64,000 nt of DNA from the NCBI GenBank assembly GCA_033763935.1, contig JANRJO010000026.1, positions 1 to 64,000 on the forward strand. Direction: 5' to 3'. Made by a program: the position numbers and the translations under genes. Below the pieces are notes generated by a model that made no database searches, was not told the origin of the DNA, and saw only the letters and a program-made list of their open reading frames with translations. Of this stretch, positions 42,411-50,305 are shown piece by piece. Each line of letters starts with the position of its first letter. The stretch's first letter is position 1. The stretch is from DALYJJ01 sp033763935 (lineage in GTDB: Bacteria; Acidobacteriota; Terriglobia; Bryobacterales; Bryobacteraceae).

Positions 42411-45374
42411 ATGCGGATCAGGACGGGCGTGGTGTCTCTGGCGGCGACGCTTGCGGCAGCAACGTTGCCGCTCGCCTCGGGGGCGTCGTTCTCCGAGGTC
42501 GGCGACGCCGGCCAGAGCGTGATCACAGCGCAGCTTGCCGCCGGCCCCTCCGGCGCTCCCCTCACACGCATTGCGGGCTCGCTCGGTGACAGCGAGGCCG
42601 ACCTCTTCCGAATTCGCTTGAGCGGAGGCGTCTTCTCCGCGTCCACCATCTCCACACTCGGGAACCTGTTCGATACCTCGCTGTTCCTGTTCACCAGCTC
42701 GGGCTTGGGCGTGTATGCGAACGACGACGCCTCGGGAGCCCAGGCCGCACTGCCCGCACGCATCCTGCCCGCGGGCGATTACCTGCTCGCCATCACCGCC
42801 GGCGGCTATGAGCCGCAGGGCCCGGGCGGACCCCTGTTCCCGCCCATCGACTTCTTCACTGTCTTTCCGGAAGACGTGCGCCAAGCCACGCAGGGCGCCG
42901 GCCCCCTCGCTGCCTGGGCCGGATTCTTCACGCTGCTATCGCCGCCGGTCGCCTACGCGATTGACCTGACCGGCGCCGAGTTCGCGCCCATTCCCGAGCC
43001 CGCAACCGTCGCGCTGTTCGCCGTGGGCCTCGCAGCCCTCGCCTGGCGCCGGCGTAGGGCCGCTGCCTGCGCCGCGCTCGCCCTCGTCGCCGGCGGCCTT
43101 GCCTGGGCTCAACCGCGCCGGCCGCCCGCAAAGATCGGGGGGCCGCTCGCTCATCTGGTCGGCCGGTATCTGAGCCGTGGAGCGTCGCTACCTCCCGGCG
43201 GCGTGCGCGATCTCGAGGTGGCGCATAGCCTGCCCAGCGGCCAGTTCGCGCTGGTTCGAGGCGATTCCCCTCTCTTGGTGGATCGCAGCGAGCGGGTGTT
43301 GGTGGACATCGTCCTCTCCTCCGGCGCCAACCTCGCCGAGACCCGCGCGGGGCTCGAACGCGCGGGGGCCCGTATCACGGGCGTCTTCCCTTATTACCGG
43401 GGAGGCGCTATCAGCGCCTACGCGCCGCTCGACGCCATCGTTGCCCTCGCCGGTGAAGCGCGCGTCGCATCCATCGCCGCCACCTCCCGGCCGCAGCGAG
43501 CCGCCGGATCCGTCACCTCACAGGGGCGTGCCGCGCACCGTGTCGACCTCGCCCCATTCACCGGCGCCGGCATCACCGTCGCAGTCCTTTCCGATAGCTT
43601 CAACACCTGCACTTCAAATTTCTGCCAGGGCGTTACGGCGGAAGCCGACGTCGCCACGGGCGACCTCCCGAACGATGCCCAGGGCCCCGGCCTCAAGGCC
43701 TTGCTCGACGATCTCGACCAACCGGGCACCGTTGATGAAGGGCGCGCCATGGCCCAAATTGTGCATGACCTGGCACCGCAGGCGAAGCTTTGTTTCGCGA
43801 CTGCATTCAAGGGCCAGGCCAGTTTCGCCGCCAACATTCTTGCCCTCCGGGAAGACCCTGCCTGCCGCGCCGACATCATCGTGGACGACGTCTATTACTA
43901 CACGGAGCCCTTTTTCAGCGATGGCATGATCGCCCAGGCGGTCGACCTTGCCGCCACGAGCACTGCCTTGGCTGGCCGCCGCGTTGCCTTCTTCTCGGCC
44001 GCCGGCAACGACGGCGGCAACGGCTACTACTCCGAACTACGATTCGTCCCCAGGACCACCGCCGCCGCCCTCCCGCAGCCCGTCGACCTTACGACGGTCC
44101 CCGCAGGCGTCCTCGCACTTTACGACGGCTTCCATGATTTCGAGCCTGGCCCCGGGGTCGCCATCTCGCAGTTTCTCGCCCTGGGAAACAACCCGGTGTT
44201 CTCCCTGCAATGGGACGATCCCTTTGACGTTCCCGGGGGTGTGACTACCGATTTCGACGTCTTCTTCTTCGACCCCACCACCGGCCAATTCCTCTTCGTC
44301 GTGAACGCCAACAACTTCGCCACGAACCAGCCATCGGAGTACTTCGGCTTGGTGGGCGAGGGTGGCGTTCGGCTCGTGCTGGCGCGCCGCAACACCGGAG
44401 CCCGCCTCGCCAGGCGCGTCAAGTACTTCGTACAGTCGCTTGCGGCTGCCAGCGAGTTCATCGGCAACCAATCCGCCGTTACCTTCGGCCACGCCACCGC
44501 GCGCGGGGCGTTCGGTGTCGGCGCGTATCGCTACGACCTCGCGCCGTACACCGGCCCGCTGACGCCGGGCCTTGAAGCCTTCTCCTCCGCCGGGCCCGCC
44601 TACATCGCCTTCGACGCCGCGGGCGCCCGCCTCCCCACGCTCGACGTCCGCCGGAAGCCTGACTTCTCGGCCGCGAACGGCGTCAATACCACGTTCTTCC
44701 GTTTCGGGGATGTCGAGGGCGACGGCTTCCCCAACTTCTTCGGAACCAGCGCCGCTGCGCCGCACGCCGCGGCCATCGCCGCCCTTCTCCTTCAAAAGGC
44801 CGGCGGGCCGGGCGCCCTCAGCCCTGCCCAGATCGGAACTTACCTGCAGCGATCCACGGGACCACGCGCCGACTACTACTTCGTGCGCGGCACGGCGGTT
44901 TCCGGCGCCGCCTCCGTCACGCTCACCGCCAACGGCACCGGCGCCTACGATTCGGGGTTCTTCCATCTCACCGTCACCGCGCCCGGCCAGATGCTGACGT
45001 CGCTGACGATCCGGCTGCCCGGCGCGAATGTCTTCGACTCTCGTGAGTTGTTCTCCGAAGGCGGCTATCCGGTGACGCTCGGCGAATCGAGCCCCGGCGT
45101 CTCCATTACCTCGCCCAATCCCAACGCGGTCTCGAACAGTGTGACACTCACTTTCAGCGGGTTGAGCTCGGGCAAGTTCGTGCGTTTCGGCATCGACCGC
45201 GACCCCTCGAACGGCGCAGACGCCATCGCGGGCGCTACGTTCACCGCCACGCTCTCCGGCCCCGGCCCCGCCACCCTCTCCGGCACGCTCGCCAACGGTT
45301 CCATCACCGGCTGGCGCGTTTATGACGGCTTCGGTTTCATTGACGCGGTGAACGCACTTGCGCTCGTTCCGTAA
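42411..45374 (+). CDS. Fusion: PEP-CTERM pre-domain plus subtilisin-like (S8) peptidase with internal sorting signal
   Basis: A 987-residue exported protein in two parts. Residues 1-24 are a signal peptide; about 25-190 form a beta-rich pre-peptidase-like domain (SLGDSEADLFRIRLSGG). A PEP-CTERM sorting signal follows in the middle: Pro-Glu-Pro at 195-197, a hydrophobic helix (198-212) and Arg213-216. Normally this is the very C-terminus. Here the frame continues into a second signal-like stretch (about 217-234, ending A-W-A-Q) and a subtilisin-fold domain with Asp395 (VAVLSDSFN), oxyanion Asn533 (SAAGNDGGN) and Ser780 (FFGTSAAAPHAA). In place of the usual His-Gly-Thr it has D-E-G-R-A-M (Glu443). 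The C-terminus is a proprotein/beta-sandwich-like region. Confidence 0.83.
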   Translation: MRIRTGVVSLAATLAAATLPLASGASFSEVGDAGQSVITAQLAAGPSGAPLTRIAGSLGDSEADLFRIRLSGGVFSASTISTLGNLFDTSLFLFTSSGLGVYANDDASGAQAALPARILPAGDYLLAITAGGYEPQGPGGPLFPPIDFFTVFPEDVRQATQGAGPLAAWAGFFTLLSPPVAYAIDLTGAEFAPIPEPATVALFAVGLAALAWRRRRAAACAALALVAGGLAWAQPRRPPAKIGGPLAHLVGRYLSRGASLPPGGVRDLEVAHSLPSGQFALVRGDSPLLVDRSERVLVDIVLSSGANLAETRAGLERAGARITGVFPYYRGGAISAYAPLDAIVALAGEARVASIAATSRPQRAAGSVTSQGRAAHRVDLAPFTGAGITVAVLSDSFNTCTSNFCQGVTAEADVATGDLPNDAQGPGLKALLDDLDQPGTVDEGRAMAQIVHDLAPQAKLCFATAFKGQASFAANILALREDPACRADIIVDDVYYYTEPFFSDGMIAQAVDLAATSTALAGRRVAFFSAAGNDGGNGYYSELRFVPRTTAAALPQPVDLTTVPAGVLALYDGFHDFEPGPGVAISQFLALGNNPVFSLQWDDPFDVPGGVTTDFDVFFFDPTTGQFLFVVNANNFATNQPSEYFGLVGEGGVRLVLARRNTGARLARRVKYFVQSLAAASEFIGNQSAVTFGHATARGAFGVGAYRYDLAPYTGPLTPGLEAFSSAGPAYIAFDAAGARLPTLDVRRKPDFSAANGVNTTFFRFGDVEGDGFPNFFGTSAAAPHAAAIAALLLQKAGGPGALSPAQIGTYLQRSTGPRADYYFVRGTAVSGAASVTLTANGTGAYDSGFFHLTVTAPGQMLTSLTIRLPGANVFDSRELFSEGGYPVTLGESSPGVSITSPNPNAVSNSVTLTFSGLSSGKFVRFGIDRDPSNGADAIAGATFTATLSGPGPATLSGTLANGSITGWRVYDGFGFIDAVNALALVP

Positions 45375-45404
45375 GGCGTGGAGTACCGGGTAGGAGAGCC
45401 GCCG

Positions 45405-46310
45405 TTACTTCAGATAATCGAACAGCGTCTGCTTCGGCAACTGCGCTCGCGACTGTAGAGCTGCCTCATAGTGGAATCGGGACTGCTCCAGTTCCAAAAT
45501 CGCCGCCGTCAGATCCGCCTCTTCAATGCCCGCTACCTGTTCCTTCAGCCGCAACTCGCTCTTGTGCGCGTCCTCGAGGGCCGCGTTGATGCTGGTCTGT
45601 GCAATTCCGTAGAAGGAGTGCTGCCCATTGAGATAGTCGCCCGCGGAGTCGAGCGCTCCCAAGGCGGCCTCAATCGCTGCCATATCGTCTGCCAGCAGCG
45701 CGTCGCGAAGCTGTGTCATCCCTGCAAAGAGGCTCTCGCCCGCGTTCGGACTGTCGAACAGTTCCTGGGCGGTCTTTGCCAGCCGCAGCCGTGAGCCGTT
45801 CGGCAGCATGGCCTCGCGGGTGGAAGCGCTGCCCGCGTACACGCCCGTTGGCGGCGTCGCCGACCAATCCAAGGTGTATGGTGCCGTTCCGTCGCTGTCG
45901 CCGGAAAAGATGTACCGCCCCTCCACCGTGGTTTGCGACAGCCCCACCAGCGATCCCAGCAGCGCGCCGACTTCATCGCCCAGCGCGCGCCGCGTAGCAG
46001 CGTCCACCGCGAACGTTGCCCCCTGCGCCCCCAGCGTGCGCGCCCGGTCAACGATCCTCACCGCCGAGGCGATTGCGCCTTCCGCGGTGTCCGTTTCCGT
46101 CTTGAAGCGGTCCAGATTCGTCCGGATCTGGCGGTTGCGCTCCATGTCCGCCCGCAGCAGCAGTAGCGAACCCACCTGGTCTGGACTGTCCGACGCGGTG
46201 GTGACCCGCAGCCCGGAACTGATCTGCCGGTGCGCGTTGTCCATCCGGTCCTGAATCCCTCTGACCTGCCGCAGGAACCGCTGCGTATCGGGCGGTAAAG
46301 AGTCGATCAT
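45405..46310 (-). CDS. flgL: Flagellar hook-associated protein 3
   Basis: A 301-residue hook-filament junction protein. The N-terminal flagellin-like helical domain reads TQRFLRQVRGIQDRMDNAHR and ISSGLRVTTASDSPD, and the C-terminal one LELEQSRFHYEAALQSRAQL. The middle is a variable exposed domain (GRYIFSGDSDGTAPYTLD). ATG 46310 was preferred; a GTG two codons upstream (46316) directly follows the flgK stop and is an alternative. It is the last gene of flgM-flgN-flgK-flgL and convergent with the PEP-CTERM/peptidase gene. Sequence is normal in length. Confidence 0.93.
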   Translation of the reverse strand: MIDSLPPDTQRFLRQVRGIQDRMDNAHRQISSGLRVTTASDSPDQVGSLLLLRADMERNRQIRTNLDRFKTETDTAEGAIASAVRIVDRARTLGAQGATFAVDAATRRALGDEVGALLGSLVGLSQTTVEGRYIFSGDSDGTAPYTLDWSATPPTGVYAGSASTREAMLPNGSRLRLAKTAQELFDSPNAGESLFAGMTQLRDALLADDMAAIEAALGALDSAGDYLNGQHSFYGIAQTSINAALEDAHKSELRLKEQVAGIEEADLTAAILELEQSRFHYEAALQSRAQLPKQTLFDYLK

Positions 46311-46316
46311 CGCCAC

Positions 46317-47678
46317 CTATCTCCGAAGGTTGATCACCGTTTCCGTCAGTTCATCCAGGGTGCGGAAGACCTGCGCCGCCGCCTGGTAGGCGCGTTGGAA
46401 CTCGATGATCCGCGCCGCTTCCTCGTCCATGTTGACGCCGGAAACTTCCTGCCGCAGGGCGCGGGCCTGCTCGAGCAGCAGACTTTCGGTCTCCTCGGCG
46501 TCCTTCGCCGACGACCGCTCGCGCCCCAGCCGGGCCGCGATGCTTCCATAAAAGCCCGTGAAGGAATAGCCGTCGATTTCGATGCTGGAGGCCAATTCGG
46601 CAAATGCGATCGCGTTCGCATTGCCCCCCGGCCCCGCCACCCCAGCCGCGGCAATGTCGCCCGGTCCTAACGCCGTCACCGACAACGTCACCGCCGCGTC
46701 GTCCGCCGTCGAGTACCAGAACACGGGCTGTCCCGCCGGCGCGCCGCTGCGATCGAGACCCGCCAGCTGTACTTCGTTCACGCGGTCGGCGACCGTCGCC
46801 GCCAGGCGATTGAGATCCGCCGCGTACGCCGGTATGTTGCTGTTGCGCACGTCCAACTGCGCCGCCAGCATCCCCTGCGTCACATGAGCCGTGATGTCTG
46901 CCCCGTTGTCGTCGCGAATCACGGTCGCCACCCCGGAAGAGTCGGCCCGGATCGGGTACGCGCTCTCGGCCATCACAAGCGGCGTCAGGCCGCCCAGAAA
47001 CACACCGACGGTACCATCGGGCCGGCGTAGCACGGAAAAGTCGGTCAGCTCCGACAGCTCTTCGAGTGTCGAGTACATCTGCGCGTCCACGCCTGCGTCC
47101 AGCGTGCCGTCCGGATCGCGAGAGCTGCTCTGGTTCAACTGATGAATGCGTTCCGCCAGAGCATTGATGCGGTCCACCGTGTCGCCGATCTCCCGCCCCG
47201 CATCCGACGACGCCTTTGCCAGCGCCGACGAAGTCTGGTTCATCTCCCCCGCGAACTGTCGGGCCCGCTCAAGCACCGTCTGCCGCAGAGACGTATCGTT
47301 GGGCGTGACGCTTAAGGCGGAGAACGCCTGAAACAACTTGTTCAAGGCGTTCGGGATTCCTGTCTCCTTCGTCACGGGCAGTAGCGGCTCCAGACGGCTG
47401 AGGCTCCGATCGCTGGCCAGCGCCCGTCCATGGGCCTGGTTTCCCCGCCACACCGCCTCTTCCAGGAACCGGTCGCGAGCGTTCCCACGCCTGCCCGCCA
47501 CCACGCCACCGCTCAGCCCCGCCTCGGGCTGAAACGCCATCGCTTCCGTGTTGAGAACCTGCTTTGCATAGCCTGGGGTCGAAGCGTTCGTCACGTTGTT
47601 CTGCGACACGGACAACACCCGCTCGTAGGCCCGCATCGCGCCCGCCGTGCCCAATAGCGACCCGAAGAGACTGCCCAT
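46317..47678 (-). CDS. flgK: Flagellar hook-associated protein 1
   Basis: A 453-residue protein of the hook-filament junction. The rod/hook N-terminus reads LLGTAGAMRAYERVLSVSQN followed by NVTNASTPGYAKQ; the C-terminus has SGVNMDEEAARIIEFQRAYQ, AAAQVFRTLDELTETV. Both helical ends form the D0/D1 coiled coil, and the middle is the variable domain. ATG 47678 was chosen because it lies 3 bases before the upstream stop; the frame is open further upstream but overlaps flgN. It is translationally close to both neighbours. FlgE and the filament protein are not in this window. Confidence 0.95.
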   Translation of the reverse strand: MGSLFGSLLGTAGAMRAYERVLSVSQNNVTNASTPGYAKQVLNTEAMAFQPEAGLSGGVVAGRRGNARDRFLEEAVWRGNQAHGRALASDRSLSRLEPLLPVTKETGIPNALNKLFQAFSALSVTPNDTSLRQTVLERARQFAGEMNQTSSALAKASSDAGREIGDTVDRINALAERIHQLNQSSSRDPDGTLDAGVDAQMYSTLEELSELTDFSVLRRPDGTVGVFLGGLTPLVMAESAYPIRADSSGVATVIRDDNGADITAHVTQGMLAAQLDVRNSNIPAYAADLNRLAATVADRVNEVQLAGLDRSGAPAGQPVFWYSTADDAAVTLSVTALGPGDIAAAGVAGPGGNANAIAFAELASSIEIDGYSFTGFYGSIAARLGRERSSAKDAEETESLLLEQARALRQEVSGVNMDEEAARIIEFQRAYQAAAQVFRTLDELTETVINLRR

Positions 47679-47680
47679 GG

Positions 47681-48007
47681 CTATGCCTCCAACCGCAAGG
47701 CGCCCGCGCGAGCCGGCGGCTGTGGCGACCCGTCCTGTCCGTACGCCGCGCCGCGTCCGGACGCCCCCTCCAACGCCACGTTCTGCCACTCCTCGAGGAC
47801 TAGCGCCGCTTGAGCTAAGAGCGCGCGGATGTGCCGCATCTCTCGCCGCAGCTCATGTTGTGCCGCCTCACCCAGAGGGCTTACTGCGAGCGACGCAATC
47901 GCCAGGTCAAGCGACGCCCGCGCCGCCTCGAGTTCCATGGCTGTCGGCCGTACCAGGCTCTTGCGCGCCGCCGTCACCTGCTCCAGGAGCGGCTGAAGTT
48001 CGGCCAC
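47681..48007 (-). CDS. flgN: Putative FlgN-like export chaperone
   Basis: A 108-residue, mainly helical protein: LQPLLEQVTAARKSLVRPTA, ELEAARASLDLAIASLAV and HELRREMRHIRALLAQAALV form a long coiled region, followed by a Gly/Pro-rich tail. Sequence alone does not prove the family, but position and shape fit FlgN, which chaperones FlgK and FlgL and lies between flgM and flgK in many bacteria. The gene follows flgM by 3 bases and precedes flgK by 2, which supports co-transcription. Confidence 0.65.
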   Translation of the reverse strand: MAELQPLLEQVTAARKSLVRPTAMELEAARASLDLAIASLAVSPLGEAAQHELRREMRHIRALLAQAALVLEEWQNVALEGASGRGAAYGQDGSPQPPARAGALRLEA

Positions 48008-48010
48008 CGC

Positions 48011-48307
48011 TCAAAACCCTTTCAGCGCGCCCTCTACCAGGTGCGCACTCAACTCCCGGCTGTCCACCTGGTAGGTGCCGGCCGCTACCGCCTTTCGGAG
48101 CTCCTCCACCCGCGCCGCCCGCTCCGGGCCGTCGTCACGCAACGCTTCATTCACCTTCGAGGCGAAGTCGGAGAGCTTTACCTGGTCCGTGCCTCCGCTT
48201 CGACCCGCCGCTCCGCCGCGCTCGCTGCGCCCCAGTCCCTCTGTTCCCTGAGCCCGTCCCAGGCTGTTCGATTGGACTGATGTCTTTGAAGGATCGTCAA
48301 TTCGCAT
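48011..48307 (-). CDS. flgM: Anti-sigma-28 factor FlgM
   Basis: A 98-residue protein. The N-terminal half is polar and likely disordered; the C-terminal sigma-28-binding region has the family pattern DQVKLSDFASKVNEAL, then RVEELRKAVAAGTYQVDS and RELSAHLVEGALKGF. FlgM holds FliA inactive until the hook is complete and it is secreted. It is the first gene of flgM-flgN-flgK-flgL. The ATG at 48307 is preceded by GGGAGGAGG. A sigma-28-like -10 element lies just upstream (separate entry), which would match class III control. Confidence 0.92.
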   Translation of the reverse strand: MRIDDPSKTSVQSNSLGRAQGTEGLGRSERGGAAGRSGGTDQVKLSDFASKVNEALRDDGPERAARVEELRKAVAAGTYQVDSRELSAHLVEGALKGF

Positions 48308-48333
48308 AGCGGGAGTCCTCCTCCCTATCCTGC

Positions 48334-48360
48334 TTATCGGTCGCCATCACTCTTCTTGTA
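48334..48360 (-). promoter_or_regulatory. Candidate sigma-28 (FliA) promoter for flgM operon
   Basis: The minus strand reads ACCGATAA (48341-48334), 7 of 8 to the sigma-28 -10 box GCCGATAA. With exactly 11 bases between, the -35 position has TACAAGAA (48360-48353), a poor match to TAAAGTTT. The -10 is convincing and the -35 weak. It overlaps the 3' end of the upstream gene. Confidence 0.4.
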
Positions 48361-49867
48361 GTCGAATGTCGAGAATTTTTTTCTCCCCCTCTTCGACTAC
48401 CACCACCTGCTTGCGGGGTAAGGAAGCGCCCTCCTCCTCAGACCCGTACGAGATGTAGATCTCGTAGCGCCCCGGCGGAAGGCCCAGAAACTGATACCGC
48501 CCTTTCTCGTCTGCCTCGATACGCCGCTCCCCGCCGAGACGAGCGGCCAGATCCCCTTGCGCCTGCAGCATCACCGGCACCCCGATGGCCGGTGCGCCGT
48601 CGGACGTCTTCACCTCACCGGACACCGAGGCAGGTTTCGCCGACACCAGCACCTCGACGTTCTGCTGCTGAGATGGGAGCAACCGCAGACGATAGGAGCT
48701 TTCTCCAGGGCGGACATTCGTAACCGACGCGACGAAGTGCGTCAACTGGGCCGCCAGCAAAAGCTCCCATTCGCCGGGCTGGACGGCGATCGTCTCTCCA
48801 CACGCAATTCGCTGCATCTGTGAGGTTTCGCCCTCAGCCAGCGGCCGGATAAACGCCGACAACGCCCCCGGCGGCGCTGTCCCCCCTCCCGGCTCGCGGC
48901 AGCGCACGGTGAGGGTCGGCGCGGGTGCCGGATCGAGCGTGACCGACTCGTTCTCCCGAGCCAGTGTCACTTCCCGGAATGCTGAGAGCTTGCCCGCCTC
49001 GAAGTGCAAGGTATAGGAGCCCGGCTCCAACTCTTCGAAACGCGCCACTGCTCCACCCCCGGCTCCAGCTGATCGTTTGGTTGCTTCGCCTCGCAGCGTA
49101 ACGGTCCCCTCGTCAGCACTGTCTACGACAACGATAAGAGAAGAAAGCCTGCCCGCCTGCGGGACGATATCAATCTGTGACAGATCGGCGTCCAGCTTGA
49201 CGGTCAGGAGGCGCGCTCCACTGGCGGCTATACTATCGCCGTAGTATGTGGGAAGCACCCCTGTCCCGTCCTCTAAAGTCCGTGCACCGGTTCGAATCAG
49301 ATAACGGTCCGCGCGTAGCCCCGCAATTCGGTACACTCCCCGGTCGTCGGAGGTTCCCGCCGCCGCAATTCGAAGTGGGGGTCCCTGGCGGTAAGCGTAC
49401 ACGGTGATTCCGGGCAGTCCCGCGCCGTTCTCGTCCAGGACCCGTCCGTTGACCGCCCCCAACCGCCGTAACCGTAACGTGGCAAAGAACTCGGAGTTCC
49501 CTTCGAGCACAAGCGGCGCGCCCCGCGGCGCATTTCCGCGTTGACCGAACGGCGTTGGCGCGTAGCCTGTCTTCTCACCCTTCAAGAAGTACAGCCCCGC
49601 CGGCAGTCCCGGGAAGTGAAACTGGCCCGACTGATCCGTAAACACGGATTGCCGGTTCACGCCATTCGGTCCCTCTACGGTCACCCGGGTTCGGATGGCA
49701 GGCTTGCCCGAGGTGTAGTCAATGGCGACGCCGCGGAGGAGCGCGGCTTCACACGGGGCTATTAGGGCAGACAGAAAGAGAGCTACAGCGAGGAACTGAG
49801 CGCCTGCGAGAGACGAGTTACGACGTGACAAACCGAACCCAGCGAAACCCCGAGGAACCGCCACCAT
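48347..49867 (-). CDS. Carboxypeptidase regulatory-like (CarboxypepD_reg / SdrD-type) exported protein
   Basis: A 506-residue exported protein with repeated beta-sandwich domains. The N-terminus carries a signal peptide (FLAVALFLSALIAPCEA, about residues 25-42). Carboxypeptidase-regulatory-like domains are seen at about 45-120 (LRGVAIDYTSGKPAIRTRVT), 135-205 (GRVLDENGAGLPGITVYAY) and 420-500 (SGEVKTSDGAPAIGVPVML). Each carries the GxxY/L-F-L-K closing pattern (FPGLPAGLYFLKGE, FLGLPPGRYEIYIS). These domains are common as surface modules of TonB receptors and secreted proteins in Acidobacteria. No catalytic domain is present. The start is uncertain: ATG 49867 overlaps the HTH gene by 50 bases; a later TTG would reduce it. 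Confidence 0.75.
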   Translation of the reverse strand: MVAVPRGFAGFGLSRRNSSLAGAQFLAVALFLSALIAPCEAALLRGVAIDYTSGKPAIRTRVTVEGPNGVNRQSVFTDQSGQFHFPGLPAGLYFLKGEKTGYAPTPFGQRGNAPRGAPLVLEGNSEFFATLRLRRLGAVNGRVLDENGAGLPGITVYAYRQGPPLRIAAAGTSDDRGVYRIAGLRADRYLIRTGARTLEDGTGVLPTYYGDSIAASGARLLTVKLDADLSQIDIVPQAGRLSSLIVVVDSADEGTVTLRGEATKRSAGAGGGAVARFEELEPGSYTLHFEAGKLSAFREVTLARENESVTLDPAPAPTLTVRCREPGGGTAPPGALSAFIRPLAEGETSQMQRIACGETIAVQPGEWELLLAAQLTHFVASVTNVRPGESSYRLRLLPSQQQNVEVLVSAKPASVSGEVKTSDGAPAIGVPVMLQAQGDLAARLGGERRIEADEKGRYQFLGLPPGRYEIYISYGSEEEGASLPRKQVVVVEEGEKKILDIRLQEE

Positions 49868-50165
49868 TCGAAGGTGTGTTGTTGGTCTCGCTGCGGCCGT
49901 CGTCATCCATCCGCCGATGATACAACTCCAGAACCGGGCCCGGATCAATGCGTATAGCTTCCGAATATTGGCGGATATAGTTGGTGGCGAAGATCCCGCC
50001 GGGAAGTTCGTGGAAGCGTTCGAGCTCAATCGCTTCCAGAAAACGTGTACTGATCTTGGTTGATTCGACGATCTGCTGTAATGATACCCCGGCTGCCTGC
50101 CGCCGGCTGGGCAGGAACAGTTCGATGGGGCGCGCGGCGCGCTTCTGGCTCGCCAGTCGGCTCAC
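49818..50165 (-). CDS. RodZ-type helix-turn-helix protein
   Basis: A 115-residue cytoplasmic protein with the helix-turn-helix found at the N-terminus of RodZ (HTH_25): RRQAAGVSLQQIVESTKIST, RFLEAIELERFHELPGGIFA and TNYIRQYSEAIRI. It has no transmembrane segment; the tail is Ser/Gly/Asn-rich. In RodZ this domain contacts MreB, while stand-alone members are of unknown role. The GTG start (50165) gives MSRLASQ; an 11-codon frame beginning at ATG 50194 ends on the TGA that overlaps the GTG (GTGA), so weak upstream coupling is possible. The next minus-strand gene overlaps its 3' end. Confidence 0.8.
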   Translation of the reverse strand: MSRLASQKRAARPIELFLPSRRQAAGVSLQQIVESTKISTRFLEAIELERFHELPGGIFATNYIRQYSEAIRIDPGPVLELYHRRMDDDGRSETNNTPSNGGGSSGFRWVRFVTS

Positions 50166-50305
50166 GGTGTCAATAGCTCCGTTCGCTTAATCATACCCTA
50201 TACTCCGTTAGGGCAACATTCCATTTCTCTCAAACTATCGGTTAAAATTCTACGTACATAAGCTTGCTGGGCTGGTTTTTTCGCGAGGAGTGAAGGAGGA
50301 TCGGG

